Positions 53,929 to 63,160 of a stretch of 64,000 nucleotides of DNA are shown here, piece after piece. Below the pieces are notes generated by a model. That model saw only the letters and a list, made by a program, of their open reading frames with translations, did not search any database and was not told the origin of the DNA. Every line of letters begins with the position of its first letter. The first letter of the stretch is position 1. Made by a program: the position numbers and the translations under genes. The DNA is from Pycnococcus provasolii (taxonomy: Eukaryota > Chlorophyta > Pseudoscourfieldiophyceae > Pseudoscourfieldiales > Pycnococcaceae). The stretch is taken from positions 649,641 through 713,640 of the forward strand of contig OW568879.1 of assembly GCA_938743325.2 (NCBI GenBank), read 5' to 3'.

Positions 53929-55561
53929 TACCCCCCTGCCCTGGCCGTGCTGCACCGCCGCCAATGAGCTTTCCACCCTTGTCAGAGTCGTCCCGTGCAA
54001 GCGAGAAGCGTGCTGGCGCCGGAGCTTCCGCACCTGGCGCGCCACGCATGCCCGGCGGACGGTATGCCGCCGCGCGCGCGCTTGGTGGACGGTACGGTGC
54101 CGGCGAGCCGCCGCCTCCCGTGGCACCCGCACCTCCTGTGGCACCCTCCGCTTTTCTCTTGGAAATCTCATCGTGGTTCATTGGCAGGTCGGGGAACGTG
54201 CCCGGTGCCACGTTCGTGAATCCAGCCTCCAGCAACTCCTTGTAATCTTCCTGTCCAACCTGAGCTCCGTAGTAGGTGTAGACGCGGATGCGGTTGTCGA
54301 CACGTAGGCGTGGTGTGGTGGTAGCGAAGATGATGTGCCGCCCGTCGGGTGCCCATGCAGCTGACACCGCATTGCTGATGCGCACCGTGCCGGCATCGCC
54401 GCCAATCTTCTTGCACTTACCGTCAGCCTTGCGGTCGTAGAATGTCACGTCTCCCGGCAGATTGCCAAATCCGCAGAGCGCGATGAAGCGCCCGAACGGG
54501 TTGTAACGCACCATGTTGTACGCGCCGCTGCCAAAGTCGAAGATTGGCTTGCACTTTGCATCGAAGAGCACAGTCTTCGCGGGCATAAATCCGTGCACGA
54601 CGATGAAGTCGCGGCCGATGGGTGACCACTGCACGTCGTGGATCGGCCCCTCCTTCAGCAGCTCCACCTGCTGGTCGATGCTGCCGTCGTGCGAGAGGTA
54701 GTGCAGCTTCTGCTCGCCGTAGTAGCTCTGGTTCGTCGCGTCGACGCTGCTTTCTGCGACGACGAGGCATCCTTCGCCAGTGACTGGCGTCCACATGAGC
54801 TTGACGCTCGAGCAGCGGAAGAAGCTCCGCCTTGCGATGGGTTCCGGCGTCGCCTCCACGGGTGTTGCGGTGTGGTTGACGAGTTGATCGTCAGACAGCT
54901 GCACGTTGTACACGCGCACGCTGGCGGGTGCACCCTTAATTTCGGGCACGTACGCGGCAACCATCAACGTGTCCTTCGCGGGGCTGACTGCTCCGCTTGC
55001 GATATTTTCGACACGTACGCGCCTGAGCGGCGCCGCAGCCATGGGGTCCTGGAGGTCTGTGACAAACACCTGAACTTCGTTGGTGGCGAGTCGCACGACG
55101 CACTTTTCGTCTGACGAGAACTGCAGCGCAGGCCACATGCTCTGCACGCCTCCCTTTTCGTTTTTCCGGTGTGCGAGCGCGAGGCAGAGTCGCGGTTTGT
55201 CTCCGGTAGACACGTCCCATATGCACAGTGCTCTCGCCCCTTCTCCCGAGCACGCCTCTGGTTTTTGCAGCGTCGTCACGTACTTGCCTGACGGGCTGAT
55301 GTCAAAGTGCGACACGCCTTCGAGCGGAATGATGACGGGCGGCCCTGGTGCCGGCACGGGCGGTGTGGATGTGTGAATGTGCACGCCATCCTTGTGAAGC
55401 GTGGCCATGGTGGGCGCAGCGGCGGCGAGTCGCATGGATGCGCACGATAGCGGCGCGGAGAAGGCGGCGGCGGGCGTGCACAGGTTGGACGATGGCGCGG
55501 CGCTGAACGCGAGACCGCCGGGGGTCGCGGCGTAGAGGCAGCAGGGCGCGGAGGACGACAT
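53783..55561 (-). CDS. EIF2A: Eukaryotic translation initiation factor 2A
   Basis: From the ATG at 55561 there are 592 residues (the frame is open to 55993, into a region of mobile-element remnants). A WD-like beta-propeller occupies about residues 60-440, with FDISPSGKYVTTLQ, WPALQFSSDEKCVVRL, VKLMWTPVTGEGCLV and the eIF2A hallmarks GPIHDVQWSPIGRDFIVVHG, MPAKTVLFDAKC and FGRFIALCGFGNLPGDV. After AAWAPDGRHIIFATTTPRL come YRPP-rich, Gly-rich and basic C-terminal parts (SKSAKKNAARRAKA). The factor can deliver initiator tRNA without eIF2 and acts at alternative start codons. A GCC microsatellite (53889-53930) codes for the poly-Gly run. TTACA at 53768-53772 marks the 3' end. Confidence 0.96.
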
Positions 55562-56171
55562 CGTCCGAGGATTATTGTATTGTGATTGCGACCGACGTTT
55601 GCGATGATCGGCGGCGGGTCGGGAGCCCCCCGGCACGTCCTGCCCCTCCGGGATCCCGGTCCGACACATAGTGGGGGATCCCGACCAAAACGAAAACCTC
55701 TTTTTGAGTGGGGCAACACGACTGAACAATACGTCTCGGACACATTGGGTGGAAAGCAGAACGCGCGCACGAGCGGCGCGCCGGATCCGCGCGTGGGCGA
55801 ACTCGTGGCTCAGAAACCCTGGCTCAAGCAAACGCCGTCCGCTATTCGAAGGGATGCGCTCAAGGACCTGATCGATGCGCAGAAGAGCAACCTCGCAATA
55901 CTCGAGAACGCGCAGAACGCGAGGCAGCGCCACCGGTGGCGCCTCAAGTTCCGCAAACGCACGAACCCGTCGGCCTTGACGATCACGATCCAAGAACAGA
56001 ACATAGGGACCGTCGCGTCAATCCCCAGGCCGTGTACGCGACACAAGGACGACGCTAAGAACGACCACGTGGGTCGACGCACGTGGACCTCCGTGACCGT
56101 CTTTCCGCGTGCAATGGCGAAGCCGCTCCACCTCGACAACAACAGCGCACGGGCCCATTGTCACGAGCATC
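55562..56171 (+). mobile_element. Fanzor/TnpB-like (OrfB_IS605 type) fragment
   Basis: A plus-strand frame open to 56197 shows, from about 55790, WLKQTPSAIRRDALKDL, IDAQKSNLA and WRLKFRKRTNPSALTI. The pattern TPxxIRxxAxxDLxxAxKSN followed by a basic segment, FRxK and SxxI is that of the wedge and REC part of eukaryotic TnpB homologues (Fanzor). The RuvC-like nuclease core and its acidic residues do not follow, and the 5' end starts without an obvious ATG in the first part, so this is a truncated remnant. The fragment lies in the divergent spacer upstream of eIF2A and next to retroelement pieces. Confidence 0.55.
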
Positions 56172-56735
56172 ATGGCGAGCTCGATGACGACGATTAGCTA
56201 CATTACCTCTCTGCCAAATCCTGCGTATGACAGGGCAGTGGATGAGCTGCGCATGTTGTGCGGTGATGCACCGTACGTCCGTCCAGCGACGAAGGTGACA
56301 CCGCAACCAGGAGCTCAGCCCCTCAAAGATGCTCGCATTGTGAGAGAGGAGACGTCGTACGCCGAGCACGTGCGGCAATCTGAGATGATGGTTTTCCCGG
56401 CGTCCTTGGGCGATGAGCTCACTGACATTGAGAAGGAGTGCATCGTGAGGGCGTCAGCTTTCAACATGAAAGGAACGCTGATGGCGGAGAGGCGAAGGAG
56501 AGGCGAAATCGTCGCTGAGGTAGCGAAGGCTTTGAAGCCACTCGACGACTACATCTGGTCGTTTTCTCCGCCGAGGTCGTCTTTCGGTGTCACTGAGAAC
56601 CGACCAAACGTCGCCCTGGTCTGCGCGATCGCAGACGCCATCGCTTGGCCTGACAAGCGAATCGGTCTCTCGCTGATCAAGGGCATGGAAATCGTAGGCG
56701 CGGTCCCAGAAAACCCAAAGAAACCAAAGAAAAGG
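56172..56735 (+). mobile_element. DIRS-like retroelement, N-terminal fragment
   Basis: Frame from the ATG at 56172: YITSLPNPAYDRAVDELR, DELTDIEKECIVRAS, then NVALVCAIADAIAWPDKR and LIKGMEIVGAVPE. The pattern NVALxxxxxxAxxWPDxxxxxxxxxGxxIVG is what precedes the reverse transcriptase palm in algal and protist DIRS/tyrosine-recombinase-type retroelements. The frame runs into a telomere-type tract instead of the palm domain, so this is a truncated copy. It overlaps the end of the Fanzor-like frame by 26 bases. Confidence 0.55.
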
Positions 56736-56752
56736 GTTAGGGTTAGGGTTAA
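56736..56752 (+). repeat. TTAGGG tract at a retroelement junction
   Basis: AAGGGTTAGGGTTAGGGTTAAC separates the N-terminal fragment of the retroelement from its RNase H end. About three units are present. The sequence left of it is purine-rich (AAACCCAAAGAAACC). Confidence 0.9.
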
Positions 56753-57018
56753 CCGTAACAGGTTACTCGAGACAGGCGAGCTTAGTGGTCATGATGCTCG
56801 ACTACTACCTGGCTGTGGCTCGCATGGAAATAAGGCTGTACCACGAGTACGTAGCTTCAAAGGCCAACATTTCGGACATTCCTTCACGCGACACATCGGC
56901 ACACGAGTTCGCAGAGGCGGCTCTCTATCGCGAAAATTGCCTTGATTTTGTTTTTCCCCACCCATCCTCCCTCTGGACGGCGCTGCCTGCTATTCCCCCG
57001 GCTTTGCCGCGAGATTAG
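56753..57018 (+). mobile_element. DIRS-like retroelement, RNase H C-terminal fragment
   Basis: In a different frame from the N-terminal piece: SLVVMMLDYYLAVARM, RLYHEYVASKANISDIPSR, then AHEFAEAAL and a stop at 57018. The pattern (W/Y)xEYVxSKxNxxDxPSR is the characteristic end of the RNase H domain of these elements. The catalytic reverse transcriptase and most of RNase H are missing. Confidence 0.6.
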
Positions 57019-57530
57019 GGGGCGGCGCCTTCTCGTCCGACGGGATCGCCTACGGCGAAGGACGTCGAGACGGGACCAGACACCGCGCTCTCTCCGCCGT
57101 GAGGAGCCGGACGCGCCAATGGTCCTTAAGAAAGTAAAATTTTGTAAAGTTTGCTTCCTTAATAAAAGAGACCTGGGCGTGGCTAGGGCCCGCGCAGCGC
57201 TGGGGGGGGGAATATGGAAACCCGAACCGTCTCCACCGTCTTCACGGATATAAGTTATAACCGTCTTCACAGATATCCGTTTCCCCCAGGACGGTTTAGA
57301 AGTGAGTAATAGGTAATGAATGAATGTCACCTGAGTAACAGTGCCGTCACGATCCACTGTATTTACTTTTAGTACTGAATGCTCCTGTACATGTGCGTGT
57401 CGTAACGCCGTGTCGACACTGACGCGATGGTGCGACGGCGCGTTATCGACGGTTCGTCATTATTCACTCGTGATCATCGGTTGGAGCACCGACTTTCATT
57501 TGTTAAAAAGAGGTAGCCTTGTGCACTCAT
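57019..57530. promoter_or_regulatory. Promoter region of the COG0523 gene
   Basis: Contains a C/T-rich patch, AT-rich segments and a direct repeat of about 18 bp (ACCGTCTTCACGGATAT at about 57234 and ACCGTCTTCACAGATAT at about 57259). Nothing with coding character is seen. Confidence 0.4.
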
Positions 57531-59120
57531 ATGGCGTCGACTGGAGATATGACGAAGGCTGACTCTCTGGTGGGGCTGGCTGATCGCACTGCACACGAAG
57601 CCGGCGCCGTTCCCGTGACGCTTCTCTCCGGCTTTCTCGGAGCAGGTAAGACAACACTCCTCAAGCGCATCCTTGAGCAGACTCATGCGCAGGACACGGT
57701 GCGTGTGGCAGTTCTCGTCAACGATATGGCGGAAGTGAACATTGATGCTGATCTTGTGCGCAGCACCAAGCTTCTCCAGCGCGAGGAGAAGCTTGTCGAA
57801 CTGCACAATGGATGCATTTGTTGCACGCTCCGTGAGGACCTCATCAAGGCGCTCGCAGAGCTCGCAGCTGAGAAAAAGTTTGACGCGATCCTCATCGAGT
57901 CCACAGGTGTTAGCTTGCCGCAGGAGGTGGCGGAGACGTTCGCGGTGAACGTGACAAGCCAGTCGTCAGCCACAATGCCACCTGGGTGGGAGATGGAGCC
58001 AATTCTCAAGGCACTTGGAGGAAAGAGCTCGCTCAACGAGGTGGCACGACTGGATACGTGTGTCACGATGGTGGACTGCGTGACATTCCACTCCAACATG
58101 GCCACGGCTGCAAAGGCGGGCGAGCAATTCAAGGGCAGCGTGGACGCAAACGACATGCGCCACGTGGGCCCACTTCTCATGCAACAGATCGAGTTCGCGG
58201 ACGTTATCGTGCTAAGCAAGTGCGACATCGTGGAGGAGAAGGTGGCGTCGAGCGTCGAGGATGCCGTGCGCAGCCTCAACCCGGGCGCGAAGGTGATACG
58301 CGCGTTGCGTGGCGACGTGCCACTGTCTAGCGTGTTGCGCACCGGTCTCTTTGACATGAAGAAGGCATCCACGTCCGCCGGGTGGATGCAGCAGTGGAAA
58401 GGTGTGGAGGTGGTACCCGAAACGGAGGAGTACGGCATACACAGCTTCGTGTACAAGGCGCGCACGCCTTTCCATCCCTTGCGGCTGATGAATTTTTTCA
58501 CCGACATCCTCTTCGTCAATTGTCGTGATGGCATTTGCTCACCATTGGGGCCGCCGAAGGGTGAGGAGCCGATGAGCAGGGATGAGAAGCCGAAGACCGA
58601 TGCGCATGAGTATCAATTGAAGCGAGATCGCATGCTCGAGAAGTTCGGGCACATTCTGCGCAGCAAGGGGTGCATGTGGCTCGCGGGACGTGACCACTTG
58701 ATTGGCGGTTGGGAGCAAGCGGGCAGCATCGGAGAATTCGACTGCGCAGGTCCGTGGATGGCATTTTTACCGAAGGAGAAGTGGCCGCCTTTGAACAGTG
58801 CGCCTGGCTTGCGGTTGGTGCAGCAGAGCGACGGACCCGTTCTCATGGACCGGCGACAAGAGCTCGTGTTCATCGGGCAACAGCTCAAGCGTGATGCTAT
58901 CACGAAAGCACTTGATGCATGCCTGCTCGTAAAGGACGATCTCATGGCGCCTTCGACGCCGCTGCTGCCGACGATCGGCGAAGAGGATGGCGATTTGTCC
59001 AACCGCGAGAAGGAGGAATGGACCAAGCATGGATGGAAGCTTGGCGTGAATTATCTTGATGACCCCTTCCCGCGCTGGCCCGACGAAAAGGAATTCGCGA
59101 AGATGATTGGGATTGCATGA
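57531..59120 (+). CDS. ZNG1: COG0523-family GTPase, zinc-chaperone type (CobW/ZNG1-like)
   Basis: From the ATG at 57531 the product has 529 residues. The G3E GTPase fold starts with VTLLSGFLGAGKTTLL (P-loop, about residue 35). It continues with NGCICCTLREDL (the GCxCC metal site, about residue 95), LIESTGVSLPQEVAETF and the G4-type VLSKCD. The CobW C-terminal domain (about 300-480) has GIHSFVYKARTPFHPLRLMNFF, ILRSKGCMWLAGRDHLIGGW and FDCAGPWMAFLP. These proteins hand zinc, cobalt or other metals to target enzymes; ZNG1 feeds zinc to methionine aminopeptidase. The target cannot be told here. In place of NKxD in G4 it has SKCD, which is tolerated in the family. No TGTAA is seen. Confidence 0.93.
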   Translation: MASTGDMTKADSLVGLADRTAHEAGAVPVTLLSGFLGAGKTTLLKRILEQTHAQDTVRVAVLVNDMAEVNIDADLVRSTKLLQREEKLVELHNGCICCTLREDLIKALAELAAEKKFDAILIESTGVSLPQEVAETFAVNVTSQSSATMPPGWEMEPILKALGGKSSLNEVARLDTCVTMVDCVTFHSNMATAAKAGEQFKGSVDANDMRHVGPLLMQQIEFADVIVLSKCDIVEEKVASSVEDAVRSLNPGAKVIRALRGDVPLSSVLRTGLFDMKKASTSAGWMQQWKGVEVVPETEEYGIHSFVYKARTPFHPLRLMNFFTDILFVNCRDGICSPLGPPKGEEPMSRDEKPKTDAHEYQLKRDRMLEKFGHILRSKGCMWLAGRDHLIGGWEQAGSIGEFDCAGPWMAFLPKEKWPPLNSAPGLRLVQQSDGPVLMDRRQELVFIGQQLKRDAITKALDACLLVKDDLMAPSTPLLPTIGEEDGDLSNREKEEWTKHGWKLGVNYLDDPFPRWPDEKEFAKMIGIA

Positions 59121-59695
59121 GATGTTGAGGTGTCAGCGCCCATGCTAGCCTAAGCGGCATGTGCTATTTGTGGGCTCGACCTCGTCGTCGACTACTTATG
59201 TTGTATGAATTTTGGATTCTTGGAAATCGAAGGGAGGAGTGGCGCGGCGAGTGTAAAGAGGATTATACTCTTATCATTGAATACACAATGCAGTAGTACG
59301 GTCTATCAAACGAGTTGCTTTGGAAGTCCCAATCGTGATGGTGGTAAGATTATTATAGTTATTGTTGACAAAATACATGTGGCGCGTCTGTCTACTACTC
59401 ACGGTCTCACGCCCGGCAACATGTACATCTGCGAGGCGGCGTTGTCAATGCTAAGCTTCCATCGGCAGAGGACGCTGACGCTTGACATTGACGTGAAACA
59501 ACACGGTTGTTCGGTATGTATGTTCTAAAAAAAGATGTTTCTATAACATGATTAAAATGTTTCTGACATTACCCGTCTTGTTCATGTAACCTTTCTCATG
59601 TTTTTGTTTTAATTTAACCCACGGACAACAACAACTTAGGGTTACTGCAAAACGCCCTCAGCTGCGCGTCCGTCACGTCCAGTCGTTCATACTAA
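59121..59695. other. Intergenic region with a coding-like patch
   Basis: Downstream of the COG0523 gene. Bases 59205-59528 stay open on the + strand, with a coding-like end (TPGNMYICEAALSMLSF) and GC-rich codons from about 59390, but no family was recognised. The rest is AT-rich. Confidence 0.25.
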
Positions 59696-59730
59696 TTAGG
59701 GTTACAATTAGGGTTACAATTAGGGTTATA
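59696..59730 (+). repeat. Variant telomere-type string (left boundary of the odd block)
   Basis: TTAGGGTTACAATTAGGGTT, again ACAATTAGGGTTATA. The same string occurs at 63646-63690 in the same orientation. Confidence 0.9.
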
Positions 59731-59767
59731 CTTCACGCATGCCCTCCCCTTTTTTTTGGGGTTAGGG

Positions 59768-60394
59768 TCAGGACAACACACACTCAAAGCACGGCGTGCA
59801 CGCCATGGGCAAGGTGGCACGCACGCCGAGGTCCGCGAGTCGCTCGTCGACGACGAGGACCCCTTCACGCCAATCACGCGGTACATCGTAGTGAAACATC
59901 TGGACTCACTCGCAGTTGCCGCAAGGCCTCCAACAACCACAAAATATCGCGTCCTTGCAAGTGAAGACCTTGCGTTTATTGGTTCGTCGTGGACTTTTGC
60001 ACCGAGCCGGAGCAAGACGGCGAAAGAATGGGAAAAACGGAATGGCCCGACAAAGCTCTTTGCAGAAGTCGACACACACGGTATATTTGTTGGAGTGCGC
60101 AACGAAACAGAGGGATGTGTTGAGGGTGCTCGGGAAGCTCTCGAGACTTTCCTGTTCTTGTACGCGTCATTAGAGTGCGGACTATGCGTGAAACGTCCAA
60201 ACGACGGTTGCAAAGTGGAGATGCCTACAGAGTGCATATCCGGCGCCGTCGACGTCGACAACGCCGGCGACAATGCAATGCTATTAGCTTTCTGGAAGGC
60301 TCAAGTGGTCCGCCAGAACCAAGAGACGGTGAGGGGGTTAGGGTACCCGGGTAGGCGATTAAGGCGAAGGATATTAACATGCACATTTGGTTGA
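59768..60394 (+). pseudogene. Orphan open fragment without ATG, bracketed by TTAGGG
   Basis: An open frame from a GGGGTTAGGGTCAGG string (59758-59772) to a stop at 60394. It reads, for example, DPFTPITRYIVVKHLDSL, KLFAEVDTHGIFVGVRNE and ALETFLFLYASLECGLC. There is no ATG near the beginning, so it is 5'-truncated or is an internal exon. At 60335 it runs into GGGGTTAGGGTACCC, just after a possible donor (ACGGTGAGG at about 60326-60334). The family is not recognised. Confidence 0.35.
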
Positions 60395-60557
60395 GAGGGG
60401 ATCCTTCATTGGTTGTTGTTGATTAGGATAGAACGGGGATCCTTGATTGGTCGTTATTCGAGAGTCTGAATCTTTGAAGGTTTGTATGTTAAGGATTTAC
60501 GCTTCTTTCACAACTTTAAAGTTATCCATTACTATGTAGAGGTTGAAGATCGTCGCG

Positions 60558-62483
60558 ATGGACGTAGGGATCGGCGTGAAAAGCGCGAATCGCGATGTTC
60601 GCATTCGTCCGCTTTACCACAGTGTTGCAAAGTTGGATTCTCGACCAAGCTTGTTGGAAGCCTTTGAGCAATATGAGGACTCGGCTCCCACGTTTTGGGA
60701 GACGTGGAGAGCGTGCTCGTTCCGGGCGGTTGGCCCACATGGACGAAGCCTACTAGACAACGATTCTCCGGTTGACGCATCGCGTGCGTACGCGAATATG
60801 CTTGTCCCAGGAGAGCAGACCGACCGAACCAAGAATGTGCGCGTAATGCATCGTGCATACGCAGAGGTTGCGCATGCATTGGACAAAAAGTTCGATGAGA
60901 ACTTGAACTCGGCATACAAAGTGCTCGCCTCATGCGGTGTGAACGCAAAGGGAAATAAAAAAAAAATAAGGGAAGCTATGTTGAAGGCTTCTGATGCGAT
61001 TAGCATCGTAGGCTCGTGCCAAGCTTTGCACGGAAATGAGTTACGCTCGGAGTGCGGAATGCTCTTCGCGATGGTAAGCACCGTCGAAGAAGTCGAGAAT
61101 CTCATGACGCAGGACATCTTGCAAGTTGTGTACGAACGTTCGCGTCTCCTTGCGGACTTTATGAAGCGCTTCTTGGACTTTAGATGCGAACCATCCACGC
61201 TAATGCCGACGTGGAATGCGGCGATTGCGAGGCGGTTAGAAAGAGTGTCTTGTTTAAGCGAAGACACGCGACAACGTGCGAGCCAAGCATTATACGCGTC
61301 TCGCATTTTGGAGTTAGCGTCGTACTGGAACAGGCCGGGAGCATTGGTTGCTTCAAATCAATGGAGCTTCAGTGGCGGTCGCAGGTTCCAAGCACGGTTA
61401 CGTCTATTGTCGCAGAAAGGCACTTACGAAAGCTCTCGCGCCGCCATGTTGAGAGCCACGAACTCCATCGTGCCGCGCATTTGTCTTCTTGACTTTACAG
61501 CGATGGTGCAAGCTACGTTACAAGTAGTCGTGCTCGAACACTCTGCACGAATTACCGCGAACAACGGTGCAACGGTATTTGGATGCCATAGTATCAAACC
61601 AAGCGTGCTCATTACAGCAAGGGTGCACGAACTATGTCTTGCAAAGAACATTAACGATGACGACAACACTCGTACTACGGCCCTTGCACGTGCGGCACTC
61701 ATAACAACCTTGCCGGCGCTACCAATTGAGATTCTCTTCACGATGGCTTCTTTGGACGTTCTCGTGAAATCCAATAACTACACACGACGACAGTTTTCAA
61801 CAGAACCGTTGGTGGAAATAAATGGCGAAGGATCACTTAATTTATGTTTTGATGGTGAACACGATCAGCTTCAAGAACGTTGGATTGTCGACAAGCTCGC
61901 ACACCTTGCAAACGCATCATCAAGGACGGCGTCAGGTGAGGGCACGGGGTGGAGGGCAAGCAAGTACGGAACGCAAGCGCTGAAAATGAGCGTAACAGAT
62001 GCCTCATCGACATTCATCAACGAGATTGCGAAGTTGAAGAATTGTTTCGTTGCACGTGCCTTAGACGAGATCGTGAACGGACTTCTAGCTAATAGGTCGG
62101 CGGCGAACAACCAACATGCGTTGGAAATTTTGAAGTCTTGCGTGGCGGCGTATCTCATGCGCCAAAGATTTGCTCCGTTATTCATGCCGAATGTTCCGAA
62201 TTCTCAACATCTGCATCGCTACAAGTTTGTGCCGTGTTACCTTGAAGATGCTCCACAATGGACTGAGCCACAAGAGTTGGTACAAAACGCCGAAGAGATT
62301 AAGAAGCAATTGGACAACTACATAAGGGGTACTATGGGGATCCCCGCGGTGAACAACGGAGCACCAAACCTCTCAGACTATGAGATTCGTGCGGCGTGGA
62401 TTGCATTCTTAGAACAAAAAAAGGTTAAGACCGTGCTAGGTGTTGTTGAAAACGGGAACTTGCGCGGGTTGGACAACGAGTAA
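60558..62483 (+). CDS. Unrecognised 641-residue protein
   Basis: An intact frame from the ATG at 60558 (MDVGIGVKSANRD). It has no signal peptide and no clear membrane segments. Helical patches are seen (ANMLVPGEQTDRTKNVRVM, LQVVYERSRLLADFMKRF, EEIKKQLDNYIRGTMG) and a C-terminal SDYEIRAAWIAFLEQKKVK plus GVVENGNLRGLDNE. No known motif or family was recognised. The composition is more AT-rich than that of the housekeeping genes, and no TGTAA follows the stop. It converges on the SET gene with only 14 bases between stops, and a short inverted repeat (AGTAAG and CTTACT) spans the gap. Transfer or a mobile origin is possible. Confidence 0.6.
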   Translation: MDVGIGVKSANRDVRIRPLYHSVAKLDSRPSLLEAFEQYEDSAPTFWETWRACSFRAVGPHGRSLLDNDSPVDASRAYANMLVPGEQTDRTKNVRVMHRAYAEVAHALDKKFDENLNSAYKVLASCGVNAKGNKKKIREAMLKASDAISIVGSCQALHGNELRSECGMLFAMVSTVEEVENLMTQDILQVVYERSRLLADFMKRFLDFRCEPSTLMPTWNAAIARRLERVSCLSEDTRQRASQALYASRILELASYWNRPGALVASNQWSFSGGRRFQARLRLLSQKGTYESSRAAMLRATNSIVPRICLLDFTAMVQATLQVVVLEHSARITANNGATVFGCHSIKPSVLITARVHELCLAKNINDDDNTRTTALARAALITTLPALPIEILFTMASLDVLVKSNNYTRRQFSTEPLVEINGEGSLNLCFDGEHDQLQERWIVDKLAHLANASSRTASGEGTGWRASKYGTQALKMSVTDASSTFINEIAKLKNCFVARALDEIVNGLLANRSAANNQHALEILKSCVAAYLMRQRFAPLFMPNVPNSQHLHRYKFVPCYLEDAPQWTEPQELVQNAEEIKKQLDNYIRGTMGIPAVNNGAPNLSDYEIRAAWIAFLEQKKVKTVLGVVENGNLRGLDNE

Positions 62484-62497
62484 GTGAAAGGTGTTGC

Positions 62498-63160
62498 TTA
62501 CTTAACGTGTTTGTACCACCACATGATCTCCTCTCCCTTTTTTATTGCCCTTTCTGAGCACAACCATGACATAACGCGTCCTTCCGCATCCTTGAAAGAC
62601 GCAACTTTACAGTTCTTGTTTTCCGCGCTTCCATGTCCGCGAAAGTTTGCTGAATTTGCGAACTGCGCAAGGCCCGCTCCAACGACTAAGGGGGTTCCTT
62701 GTGAGAAACTGTACTTCTCACCGTCCAAGTATGACACGACTTTTTGATTCAAAACTTGCGCGATGACATACGACGAAGTCGCGGAGTACGTCGACTTCTC
62801 TTGTACCCCCGCGAAAGGCGTGATGAGGATGCCTTCGGCGATGTCGACTGCAGCAAACAGGCCGTAGCCCTTTTCTTCTCCGGCCCACATCACGGTGACC
62901 GTGTCGGCGTGCGACAAGTACTTCTTCACCTTGCCCACAACCGCGCGATGCTTCCTTTTACTTTTAGCCCCTCTTTGAATGAGGCTTACCGTAGCTTCGA
63001 CGCACTCAAAACAAAGCCCCGAAGCTTTGTCTAACGCTTTAAGACGTTCGAGGTAAGAACCCGTCTGCCTATACCTTGCGCGAGATGCTCCCAGTTTCCG
63101 CAAATTGTAGCGCTTACGCGCTTGCTTAACTTGGGAGACACGAGCAATCGTCGTCGTCAT
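62498..63160 (-). CDS. SET-domain protein (putative lysine methyltransferase)
   Basis: A 220-residue protein. A basic helical N-terminus (KQARKRYNLRKLGASRARYR) precedes a compact SET fold: GYGLFAAVDIAEGILITPFAG (about residues 97-117; the first strand and turn), then LAQFANSANF plus the RG and NCK segments (about 170-190), which stand for the NHxCxPN knot, and RAIKKGEEIMWWY at the end. There are no pre-SET or post-SET Cys clusters. SET enzymes transfer methyl groups from AdoMet to lysines of histones or other proteins. NSANFR replaces the standard NH motif, so activity is uncertain. It starts upstream of an intergenic region leading to the TTAGGG array. Confidence 0.7.
   Translation of the reverse strand: MTTTIARVSQVKQARKRYNLRKLGASRARYRQTGSYLERLKALDKASGLCFECVEATVSLIQRGAKSKRKHRAVVGKVKKYLSHADTVTVMWAGEEKGYGLFAAVDIAEGILITPFAGVQEKSTYSATSSYVIAQVLNQKVVSYLDGEKYSFSQGTPLVVGAGLAQFANSANFRGHGSAENKNCKVASFKDAEGRVMSWLCSERAIKKGEEIMWWYKHVK

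Noticed and set aside
55562-55993. N-terminal extension of eIF2A beyond the ATG at 55561
   Set aside because: The extra 144 codons are antisense to the Fanzor-like fragment and show no eIF2A similarity.
59205-59528. Small + strand gene after the COG0523 gene
   Set aside because: Only its second half looks coding, and no homologous family or start signal is recognisable. It is left as an unannotated patch.
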